Source: Candidatus Pacearchaeota archaeon (GTDB lineage: Archaea; Nanobdellota; Nanobdellia; Pacearchaeales; GW2011-AR1). From it: a stretch of 8,795 bases of DNA. The notes under the pieces were generated by a model. It did no database searches, was not told where the DNA came from, and saw only the letters and a list, made by a program, of their open reading frames with translations. This document shows, piece after piece, positions 1-5,958 of this stretch. The stretch spans positions 1 to 8,795 of the forward strand of contig WJLK01000021.1 of assembly GCA_014728565.1 (NCBI GenBank), in the 5' to 3' direction. How positions within the stretch are numbered: position 1 is the first letter of the stretch; each line of letters begins with the position of its first letter. Position numbers and translations under genes: made by a program.

Positions 1-125
1 CTATGACTATTGGGGAATGCTGTGAATATTTGAGAGATGAATCAAACTACAATCTCGTTAAAGAGATTGTAGAAGTTGAGGATAAGACAAATCGCCTGTG
101 TAGATTTGAGGAGGTTTATAAATAA
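1..125 (+). CDS. 3' end of an unidentified gene (partial at window edge)
   Basis: The frame beginning at base 3 is open from the window edge to a TAA at 123-125 and encodes 40 residues from an in-frame ATG at base 3. The peptide begins MTIGECCEYLRD and ends FEEVYK; it is acidic and has three cysteines (two adjacent, CC). It is most likely the C-terminus of a longer protein cut by the window, although the ATG at base 3 could be a true start. I do not recognise the family. The gene is convergent with the PHP gene, with 12 nt between the stop codons. A perfect 9-bp inverted repeat (48-71) lies inside it. Confidence 0.5.
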   Translation, partial: MTIGECCEYLRDESNYNLVKEIVEVEDKTNRLCRFEEVYK

Positions 126-131
126 AAATAG
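122..131 (-). terminator. T-rich termination signal after the PHP gene
   Basis: On the minus strand the bases just past the PHP stop codon read CTATTTTTATTTAT. A U-rich run directly after the stop is the usual archaeal termination signal and needs no hairpin. It overlaps the end of the opposing gene, so transcription from the PHP gene would enter the neighbour only briefly. Confidence 0.4.
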
Positions 132-137
132 GAAAGT

Positions 138-1127
138 CTAGGTATTTTTATAAACATAATTAAGAAATTTTTGTATTTCTTTTATATCTGAATTAAAAGA
201 ACCTAGTTGGAATCCCCACCACTTATCTCCATGACAATCAGAACCAAATGTGTTTACAAGATTTAATCTTTTAGAAACATCCTTAAAATACAGGTTTATT
301 AATTCAACAGAAGGTTTTGAGTATTTTAAAACACCCCCATAATTATATAACTCAACTCCATCAAGCCCATAATTTTCTTTTAGATTTTTAATAAATTCAA
401 ATGGATCCACTCCTTCAGATTTTTGTTTAAACCATTTTTTTGCAAATAGATTACACATAGCAGGATGAGCTAAAACTGCAGTTCCTTCAGATTCTTTTAC
501 TAAACCTATGGCATCTCTGAAAGTCATTTTTTTACTTTCTTCTGTCCTGAATATTGTATCTGAAAATTCTCTTTTAAATAAAAAAGGCAAATTACCATGA
601 ATTTTCCATGTTTCTGGATTAAAATCAAAAAATTTACTATATAAAAACTCTGCAAGATCGATTTTTGTCGGAGCACTATTCTCTAGAAGATCCCTGAATT
701 CCTGTTCTGATAATTTTCTTTTACATCTAAATTCAAAAAAATCCCTGATTTTTGCTTCTTTAAAAGATTTTAAGCTAAACAAATTGCTCTGAAAATCAAA
801 TTTGTTGAAATTATCTATACATTTTTTTATATTATCCATCTTATTTTTTTGAAATGGTTTTATTTTGTCTTTCATCTTAGTTGTATCAAATCCATATCCT
901 AAAATTTCCAGTCCCTTTACAGGCTTTTCATTAAAAATATCTTCTATGCTTATTTCTATTCCTGGAATGAATCTAGGATATCTAAAATAAAAACCAATAC
1001 AATTATGATCAGTTATAGAAAAAAATTTCAACCCTTTTTTTAAAGCTAGATTTAGGATTTCCTTAGGAAAAAAAGTTCCATCAGAATAGATAGAATGTAT
1101 ATGCAAATCAACCCCTTCATTTTTCAT
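138..1127 (-). CDS. PHP-domain metal-dependent phosphoesterase
   Basis: The 329-residue protein has a complete PHP architecture: motif I DLHIHSIYSDGT (H9, H11, D16), motif II ITDHN (D40, H41), motif III PGIEIS (E58), AVLAHPA (H221), GVELYN (257-262) and GSDCHGD (D297, H299). These histidines and acids are the metal ligands of the PHP fold, which hydrolyses phosphate esters; the closest known groups are the TrpH/YciV and histidinol-phosphatase-like enzymes. The insert at about 82-200 is long and rich in Lys and Phe. In the segment LEILGYGFD (73-81) a Glu sits where many family members have His (HILGY), which may alter the metal site. Its substrate cannot be read from the sequence. The start at 1127 lies about 25 nt from a TATA-like box, which fits a leaderless mRNA. 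It is divergent from the nucleotidyltransferase gene, with 53 nt between the start codons. Confidence 0.85.
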   Translation of the reverse strand: MKNEGVDLHIHSIYSDGTFFPKEILNLALKKGLKFFSITDHNCIGFYFRYPRFIPGIEISIEDIFNEKPVKGLEILGYGFDTTKMKDKIKPFQKNKMDNIKKCIDNFNKFDFQSNLFSLKSFKEAKIRDFFEFRCKRKLSEQEFRDLLENSAPTKIDLAEFLYSKFFDFNPETWKIHGNLPFLFKREFSDTIFRTEESKKMTFRDAIGLVKESEGTAVLAHPAMCNLFAKKWFKQKSEGVDPFEFIKNLKENYGLDGVELYNYGGVLKYSKPSVELINLYFKDVSKRLNLVNTFGSDCHGDKWWGFQLGSFNSDIKEIQKFLNYVYKNT

Positions 1128-1143
1128 AGGTTAACTATAATCA

Positions 1144-1155
1144 ATAAATTTATAA
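1144..1155. promoter_or_regulatory. Shared TATA region for two divergent genes
   Basis: The 53-nt gap between the divergent start codons (1127 minus, 1181 plus) contains the perfect palindrome ATAAATTTAT (1144-1153), overlapped by a second palindrome TTATAA (1150-1155). The second is centred about 25 nt from the minus-strand ATG, and the first about 32 nt from the plus-strand ATG. Both distances fit archaeal TATA boxes with very short or absent leaders. No Shine-Dalgarno sequence precedes either start. Confidence 0.5.
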
Positions 1156-1180
1156 TGTTTGCTATTATGAAGTATAACTG

Positions 1181-2134
1181 ATGATTCAGGTGAAGAATGT
1201 TGAATTTGATGAAAGATTTGATTCTGGAGATGCTGTAATCTTTCCCATAAATGATACACTAGGTATCTTTTATTTATGGGGGATGGTTTTAAATGGAAAT
1301 CTTCTTCCTGGAGAACTTCGATTTATAAGAGATGAACAAGGTGAGCGTAGATGCATTTTGCCAAAACAACACATATCTGTTCCTGAGAAAATGCAGGGGA
1401 AATATAGATTCCCTTATGAAAGAGAAGAAGAGGCTCTTGTGCGTCTTTTAAATGGATTTCCCATTCCCCAACAGTTTATTTCAATTGATAATATCCTTGC
1501 TTTGTTAAGAGGAGAAGATACATTGAAATACCATTCCAGTAATAACAAACTTTTAGAGAGACTATTAAAAACATTTCCTGATTCAAGATTTTCAGAGGTA
1601 GGATCCACCAATGTAGGGTTAAGTTCAGCAACATCTGATATCGATATATATGTTTTTTATGATTATGAAAGAGTTATGTCAGGATTAAGAGAAAATCTTG
1701 AAGAATTTGGTTTAAAAATTAATGAAGATGTTTTTATGCATGAGGTTTCTAGACATTCTAATGAATATGGGTTTACTAATGAAAAGTCTAAAAAAATATG
1801 TTATCGTAAACTTTCAGGATTAGAGTTTCAATCCAGAAGGGTCACTTTTTTTGATGCAAGACAAAATCCTGTATTTGAGAGATTATTTAATCCTAATTGC
1901 TTAGAACAAATAACGGTTGATGGAAGAGTTATAGATAGTTCTTTTTCAGGACACCACACCGTTTTTTATGATATTGAAAATAGAGATAGATATTCCTTAG
2001 TGTTATTAAGGAGGAAATTTCAAAAAGGAAAACGTTATATATTGGAAGAAGGAGATTTTGTTAAGGCATCTGGAAGGTTAGTTCATAGAGACCCTTCTCT
2101 AATTATCGTAGATGATCTAACCCTGACTCTATGA
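1181..2134 (+). CDS. Nucleotidyltransferase (Pol beta superfamily) with C-terminal OB-like domain
   Basis: This 317-residue protein carries the nucleotidyltransferase signature VGSTNVGL (G141, S142) followed by SDIDIYVF (D153, D155). A strand RRVTFFD (219-225) could supply the third carboxylate, D225. Residues 1-138 are an N-terminal extension with no motif I recognise. Residues 243-317 (ITVDGRV ... GDFVKASGRLV ... LIIVDDL) read like an OB fold, which would bind nucleic acid. Known relatives transfer a nucleoside monophosphate to RNA, protein or a small molecule. A nucleic-acid substrate is suggested only by the OB-like tail. The start at 1181 is the first in-frame ATG after the TATA region. 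The 3' end overlaps the opposing kinase gene by 32 nt. It is too large for a MNT-type antitoxin-like enzyme, and no HEPN partner gene is present. Confidence 0.75.
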   Translation: MIQVKNVEFDERFDSGDAVIFPINDTLGIFYLWGMVLNGNLLPGELRFIRDEQGERRCILPKQHISVPEKMQGKYRFPYEREEEALVRLLNGFPIPQQFISIDNILALLRGEDTLKYHSSNNKLLERLLKTFPDSRFSEVGSTNVGLSSATSDIDIYVFYDYERVMSGLRENLEEFGLKINEDVFMHEVSRHSNEYGFTNEKSKKICYRKLSGLEFQSRRVTFFDARQNPVFERLFNPNCLEQITVDGRVIDSSFSGHHTVFYDIENRDRYSLVLLRRKFQKGKRYILEEGDFVKASGRLVHRDPSLIIVDDLTLTL

Positions 2135-2705
2135 TTTTTTTATGAACTTTTTCATAAACCTCATTCTCATCTAAATCATCTGTTTCTACAGCCAAAAAAT
2201 CTCCAGCTATATTAAATTCTCTAAAATGCCTGTCACATGAAGTTAGAAAAGGCACCTCTTCTACAGGAGCAAATGGTCTACCACTTTTAGAAATTCTCTC
2301 TCTTGCCCTTTCAACACTGGCTAAAAGAAATATAGATAATTGTGATGGATATTTTAAAAGTCCTTCATTTATTCTTTCATAAAGATTATCATCAGATATT
2401 CTAGATAATTCTGAAATTGATTTATAAAAAACCATTGCACTTATGAAAGTTCTATCAGCTAGAGCAATTTTGTCAGAAGTCAATTGTTCATATCTAAAAA
2501 AAAGATCTTCTACAAAAAGGCTCAGAGCAGTGAAATCCTGTTTAAATGTATGAATTACTCTATACATTTCATTAACATATGGAGAAGAAGGGTTTCTGCG
2601 AGTAGTCAATACAAAACATTCATTATCTGAAACAAGCTTACCTATTAAAGAAGTTTTTCCAGTCCCATCAATTCCATCAATTCCAATTATTTTTAAATTA
2701 TTCAT
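2103..2705 (-). CDS. Thymidylate-kinase-like P-loop nucleotide kinase
   Basis: The 200-residue length is normal for thymidylate kinases. Visible features are the P-loop IDGIDGTGKTS (10-19, K17), a TTRRNP segment (34-39) in the place of the substrate-binding TR-E-P motif, ADRTF (83-87, D84-R85) matching the DR[YFH] motif, and RERISKSGRP (135-144) matching the LID region. Family members phosphorylate dTMP to dTDP with ATP in the cytoplasm. TTRRNP lacks the Glu of the classical TREPGG motif, so a different (deoxy)nucleotide or nucleoside substrate is possible. The ATG lies within the last codons of the upstream swivel-domain gene (8-nt overlap, ATGAATAA), implying translational coupling. The last 32 nt are antisense to the end of the nucleotidyltransferase gene. 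Confidence 0.75.
   Translation of the reverse strand: MNNLKIIGIDGIDGTGKTSLIGKLVSDNECFVLTTRRNPSSPYVNEMYRVIHTFKQDFTALSLFVEDLFFRYEQLTSDKIALADRTFISAMVFYKSISELSRISDDNLYERINEGLLKYPSQLSIFLLASVERARERISKSGRPFAPVEEVPFLTSCDRHFREFNIAGDFLAVETDDLDENEVYEKVHKKIIESGLDHLR
2135..2141 (+). terminator. T7 run directly after the nucleotidyltransferase stop
   Basis: Seven T residues follow the TGA (2132-2134) without a gap, a typical archaeal U-run terminator position. The run lies inside the opposing kinase gene, where its complement encodes part of the KKII segment near residues 189-192. Confidence 0.45.
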
Positions 2706-4152
2706 AGAATTCTCTTGGAAGTTTTAGTCTATAGTCAAAAAGCTCTCTGATTTTATTTACATCTAATTTTATTTTTATAAGTGATCTAAAAAGATGCTTA
2801 TCTTTTTCAGTTATTCCTTTAGAAATTCTATCTATACAATTTTTAGTAGGATTACATGATATTCCTAAAATATCTGTAAGTTGTTTTAATAAATAAAAAT
2901 GCATATAAACAACTTTTTCTAACATCTGTGATTGGGAAATAGAAGTTATCTCCTTAACTCCCTCTTCGCAGGTTTTTTTTATCTGATTTATAAGTGTAAA
3001 TGTTTCATCAGTATCAAATATTTTTCCAGAAGATTCAAAATAAAATCCCAATAAACAATCCTCTATTTTTGAAGCCATGTAAAGTCTATTGGAAATATCA
3101 ATTTTTATATCTGTTTGAGGTTTATATGTTTCATAAACCCTTATAAAATCATAAGAAAGATTTCTTGGAAAATTAAAATAATTAGGATTTAAATCATGCC
3201 ACTCTCTTATCAGAAGAAGTTCTCCAGAATCTAATTTGTAGGGTCCGTGTATCTCGTGTCCTAAATTATCATAATAAAAATAAAGCATTTCTGTGATCGC
3301 TCTCAGATATCCATTATATTTTATCACTTGCTTTTTATCTTTTATATCCTTTAGAAGTATTATCTTTTCTTTTTGGAAGTTCTTTAGAATTTGTTCCTTA
3401 TCCCAAAGGATATTTGTCATATCTTTACAGAAAGGATCTGATTTGTAACAGGGATGAGTTATTTTTGAGATAAAAGAACTCATTTCTTTTATTTTTTCTG
3501 CAGGATATTCCTGATATTTCAGTTCTATATTAGAATAAAGGGATCTTGAAAAAACTGATGGGTATTTTATTTTTTTTGATATATCCAGGGCACTAACTCT
3601 CTGTTTTTTTAATCTTTCTATTGTATCTAAATAAAAATCAGCCCAATACCATGAAATCATACTTCCTACATCCAAACTATTAAAATATGGCATGGGCCAT
3701 TTTCCTCCGTAAGAACCTTTTGTTGTAATCAAAACCGAATTAATAAAAGATTCTAAAAAGTTTTCTAATTTAGAAATTTCATCAACTTCTTCTTTCTGTT
3801 TAGATTTATCTTCTTCAATACTCTCAATTTCATAAACCTCTCCTTTTTCACCATCAATACAGATAATTTGATTATCTTTAATTTTAGAGCTTGCTTTATC
3901 AGTCCCAACAACACAAGGTACACTAAATTCTCTTGCAATTATTGCTGCATGAGATGTGACTCCTCCAAAATCAGTTACAATTCCTTTTGCTTTAGATAAA
4001 AATAAACTTATTATTGGAGTAAAAAATGGCATGACAAGAATACAACCCTCTTCAATTTCAGGAATTTTAGTTAAATCTTTAATAATCTTTGCTCGTCCTT
4101 TTACAATTCCACTACATACACCCTTTCCTTTTAATAACGGTGCCATATCCAT
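2698..4152 (-). CDS. Stand-alone PEP-utiliser phosphohistidine (swivel) domain fused to a large unknown domain
   Basis: Residues 1-110 of 484 form a PEP-utilising enzyme mobile domain: KGKGVCSGIVKGRAKII, CILVMPFFTP, then the catalytic signature FGGVTSHAAIIAREF with H68, then VPCVVGT and IDGEKGEVY. In PEP synthase, pyruvate phosphate dikinase and enzyme I this histidine carries the phosphoryl group between two active sites. Neither an ATP-grasp domain nor a PEP/pyruvate TIM barrel is present here. A charged Lys/Glu linker (about 111-130) leads to about 350 residues I cannot assign. That region contains the segment HEIHGPY (299-305), LLLIREWHDLNP (313-324) and scattered Cys. The gene is first in an operon with the kinase, overlapping it by 8 nt. 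M1 at 4152 is preferred because a TATA box is centred 26 nt upstream; M3 is the alternative. Function beyond the swivel domain is unknown. Confidence 0.8.
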   Translation of the reverse strand: MDMAPLLKGKGVCSGIVKGRAKIIKDLTKIPEIEEGCILVMPFFTPIISLFLSKAKGIVTDFGGVTSHAAIIAREFSVPCVVGTDKASSKIKDNQIICIDGEKGEVYEIESIEEDKSKQKEEVDEISKLENFLESFINSVLITTKGSYGGKWPMPYFNSLDVGSMISWYWADFYLDTIERLKKQRVSALDISKKIKYPSVFSRSLYSNIELKYQEYPAEKIKEMSSFISKITHPCYKSDPFCKDMTNILWDKEQILKNFQKEKIILLKDIKDKKQVIKYNGYLRAITEMLYFYYDNLGHEIHGPYKLDSGELLLIREWHDLNPNYFNFPRNLSYDFIRVYETYKPQTDIKIDISNRLYMASKIEDCLLGFYFESSGKIFDTDETFTLINQIKKTCEEGVKEITSISQSQMLEKVVYMHFYLLKQLTDILGISCNPTKNCIDRISKGITEKDKHLFRSLIKIKLDVNKIRELFDYRLKLPREFYE

Positions 4153-4173
4153 AAAACCTTAAAAAAGAACACC

Positions 4174-4183
4174 TTATAAATAT
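4174..4183 (-). promoter_or_regulatory. TATA box of the swivel-kinase operon
   Basis: The minus strand reads ATATTTATAA, centred about 26 nt upstream of the ATG at 4152. That is the spacing at which an archaeal TATA box would start transcription at the ATG itself, giving a leaderless mRNA. There is no competing Shine-Dalgarno sequence. Confidence 0.55.
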
Positions 4184-4243
4184 ATTGTTTAAAAAAATAA
4201 TCCTCAGGGCAGTTTTTTAACTATTAAAATTATAGCCAATAAT

Positions 4244-4256
4244 TCTATAAAATTAA
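4244..4256 (+). promoter_or_regulatory. Probable TATA box of the phosphodiesterase gene
   Basis: TCTATAAAATTAA lies with its centre about 33 nt before the ATG at 4282, allowing a leader of only a few nucleotides. It shares the 129-nt divergent intergenic region with the promoter of the swivel-kinase operon. Confidence 0.4.
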
Positions 4257-4281
4257 ATTTCTCAGTAAGAAAGCTTTCAAA

Positions 4282-4770
4282 ATGAAAATCGCCATTATCT
4301 CAGACACGCATGATAATATTCCTAATTTAAGAAAAGCTCTTGAATTAATAAAAGATAGTGAAGTTTTGATTCATTGCGGAGATTTATGCGGACCATTTAT
4401 GCTTGATGAATTAAAAAAATTCCAGGGAGAGATTCATCTGATTTTTGGAAATATCGGAGATCCTTATCTAACTCCGATTAGAGCAGAAAAATTGGATATT
4501 AATTTTTACAGGAATTTTGCAGAACTGAATATTGATAGCAAGAAAATAGCTGCTGCTCATTTTCCTGAAATTGCAAAAGCAGTTGCAGAATCTAATAGAT
4601 ATGATTTAGTTTGTTATGGTCATACACATATTCCTGAAAAAACAAAAATTAACAAAACTCAATTATTGAATCCAGGAACACTTTCAGGAAGAAAACTTTC
4701 AAAACAAGTTACTTCAAGTTTCGCAACCTACAACACAGAAACAGATGAAATTGAGATATTAGAAATATAA
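4282..4770 (+). CDS. YfcE/MJ0936-family metallophosphodiesterase
   Basis: The 162-residue protein is a full-length small calcineurin-like phosphoesterase. Its motifs are ISDTHDN (D8, H10), HCGDLCG (D34), FGNIGD (N57), AAHF (H93), and CYGHTHIPE (H114, H116), followed by the family-typical LLNPGTLSG (128-136). These residues bind the two metal ions. MJ0936 and YfcE hydrolyse phosphodiesters such as bis-pNPP in vitro, and their natural substrates remain uncertain. The usual His-Gly after strand 4 is His-Phe here (H93-F94), a minor change that may reshape the pocket. It is transcribed alone, with a TATA-like box upstream and a T-rich run directly after the stop. Confidence 0.88.
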   Translation: MKIAIISDTHDNIPNLRKALELIKDSEVLIHCGDLCGPFMLDELKKFQGEIHLIFGNIGDPYLTPIRAEKLDINFYRNFAELNIDSKKIAAAHFPEIAKAVAESNRYDLVCYGHTHIPEKTKINKTQLLNPGTLSGRKLSKQVTSSFATYNTETDEIEILEI

Positions 4771-4777
4771 TTTTTAT
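4771..4777 (+). terminator. U-rich terminator after the phosphodiesterase gene
   Basis: TTTTTATT follows the TAA immediately. There is no hairpin, as is common for archaeal terminators. The promoter of the next gene begins about 10 nt further on. Confidence 0.45.
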
Positions 4778-4787
4778 TACAGAAATC

Positions 4788-4799
4788 TTTATAAAAAAA
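4788..4799 (+). promoter_or_regulatory. TATA box of the unknown 140-residue gene
   Basis: TTTATAAAAAAA is centred about 25 nt before the ATG at 4818, the leaderless geometry also seen at 4152 and 6684. This supports both the start codon and the view that the unknown gene is really expressed. Confidence 0.55.
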
Positions 4800-4817
4800 T
4801 ATTACTGATTAATTAAA

Positions 4818-5240
4818 ATGAATGATGACAGTATGGCCATTAGAAATGGCAACAGAATAACTTTTACTGGAAAACCATATTTTTTGCTTCAGCAAAGTCC
4901 TGGAGGTGTTTTTTATGCAATAAGACAGCTAGTTCCTGGTGATGATGGAGAGTGGAACACTGTTACTGATAAGAGAGTTGGCAGAAAAGGAGTCCTGACT
5001 TTAGATAGAGATATTGAGAGAGTGGGGTTAGAACCTAATTTCACTCTAGTTCTGAGATTTTCTGATCCAAGATCACAGACTCCTGATTTAGTCAGGCTAT
5101 GCAGGCAATTTGCAGGTTTTGCAAAACAGGAGTATGTATCCCTTGGCTGTCCAGGTGATTTTCCACAATATCTTGAGGAATCAGATGATCCTGTTAGATA
5201 TAGAGTTGAATTTGTTCCCAGGTTATTCAGGAGAAAGTGA
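4818..5240 (+). CDS. Unknown Arg-rich 140-residue protein
   Basis: I do not recognise a family. The protein has about 16 Arg against 5 Lys, unlike several Lys-rich neighbours, and its DNA looks less AT-rich. Alternating hydrophobic and polar stretches (YFLLQQSPGGVFYAIRQL at 21-38, NFTLVLRF at 74-81, RYRVEFVPRLF at 127-137) suggest a mainly beta fold. There is no signal peptide or membrane segment. C95 and C111 are the only cysteines. The C-terminus is basic (RLFRRK). A well-placed TATA box precedes the start, and an in-frame M6 is an alternative. Its TGA directly abuts the stop codon of the opposing KaiC-like gene, with no bases between. The coding call is good; the function is open. Confidence 0.7.
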   Translation: MNDDSMAIRNGNRITFTGKPYFLLQQSPGGVFYAIRQLVPGDDGEWNTVTDKRVGRKGVLTLDRDIERVGLEPNFTLVLRFSDPRSQTPDLVRLCRQFAGFAKQEYVSLGCPGDFPQYLEESDDPVRYRVEFVPRLFRRK

Positions 5241-5948
5241 CTATAACTTCCTCTTTTTAATACTAATGCCCCGATTATTTATTTCAAAAGGAACAGGACC
5301 TCTCACATGATTAGTTCTCCTCATTTTTGCAATTCTTATTGCTCTGTCACTCTCCCCCCCTAATCCAGAGCTGTATAAATTTACAAGACCATCAGATAGG
5401 TATTTTACAGACCTTGTCCTTACATCCTCAAATCCAGTTCCAAAGTTCTCAACATTTCCTTCAACTGTCTCATCAGCCATAATAATAGTTGCATTTAATC
5501 TTTTTAAAAGAGATGCTAAATCAAAAATATAACTTCTTATTCTTGACTCTCTTTCAAGATTCAGTGAAAGAACACTTATAGGATCAATACAGATTCTTCT
5601 GGCGTCATTCTGAGAAACAAGTTTCATAATCTCATCCTTAAATGCTTTCAAGGTTATTTTTGGAGAAATTTTAACAAACTTTATCTTTCCTTTGGAATCC
5701 AGAGACTGAAGATCCCATCCAAAAGTAAAAGCATCAAGAAAGATATCACTGACATCTGGTTCAAAGCTAAGATATAATCCGTTTTCATTAAATTTCATAA
5801 CTCCATTATAAAGATATTGTAATAAAAAAGTAGTTTTACCAGCTCCAGGACCTCCAAGTAAGGCATTTACACTGCCTTTAACAAAACCTCCCTGGCAGAG
5901 TTCATCAAAACCAGGAATTCCTGTAACGCATCTGTTTTCTGCACACAT
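5241..5948 (-). CDS. KaiC-like RecA-superfamily ATPase, copy B
   Basis: The 235-residue single-domain protein starts with TGIPGFDELCQGGF (9-22), typical of archaeal KaiC-like proteins. It has a Walker A GGPGAGKTT (32-40, K38), a SFE strand (61-63, E63) and a Walker B RICIDP (118-123, D122). A conserved C-terminal segment runs through GESDRAIRIAKMR (198-210) and RGPVPFEI (216-223). KaiC-type proteins carry two adjacent Glu after the second strand; here the pair is E63-P64, so only one remains. Such proteins act in archaeal signalling and regulation, but no KaiA, KaiB or fused sensor domain is present. It is second in a tandem pair, 10 nt after its paralogue, with no clear Shine-Dalgarno sequence. 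A run of seven G (coding strand) encodes Gly-Gly near residue 197. Confidence 0.85.
   Translation of the reverse strand: MCAENRCVTGIPGFDELCQGGFVKGSVNALLGGPGAGKTTFLLQYLYNGVMKFNENGLYLSFEPDVSDIFLDAFTFGWDLQSLDSKGKIKFVKISPKITLKAFKDEIMKLVSQNDARRICIDPISVLSLNLERESRIRSYIFDLASLLKRLNATIIMADETVEGNVENFGTGFEDVRTRSVKYLSDGLVNLYSSGLGGESDRAIRIAKMRRTNHVRGPVPFEINNRGISIKKRKL
5284..5375 (-). repeat. Near-identical segment shared by the two KaiC-like genes (copy B side)
   Basis: This 92-nt segment matches 6008-6099 with three substitutions and no gaps. All three are synonymous (one Thr codon, two Gly codons). Elsewhere the genes differ at many third positions, even where the protein is identical, for example around Walker A. 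Confidence 0.85.
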
Positions 5949-5958
5949 TTTAAAGTAT

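Noticed and set aside
108..115. GAGGAGGT, a strong Shine-Dalgarno-like sequence
   Set aside because: It encodes Glu-Glu-Val of the partial gene, and no plus-strand gene starts downstream of it.
1414..1611. 65-codon minus-strand frame
   Set aside because: It lies wholly inside the nucleotidyltransferase gene, opposite its catalytic region, with no promoter or recognisable motif.
3956..4162. 68-codon plus-strand frame
   Set aside because: It is the antisense shadow of the conserved swivel domain, and it runs past the opposing start codon only by chance.
5110..5310. 66-codon plus-strand frame
   Set aside because: It overlaps the unknown 140-residue gene in another frame and runs into the KaiC-like gene; no start signals support it.
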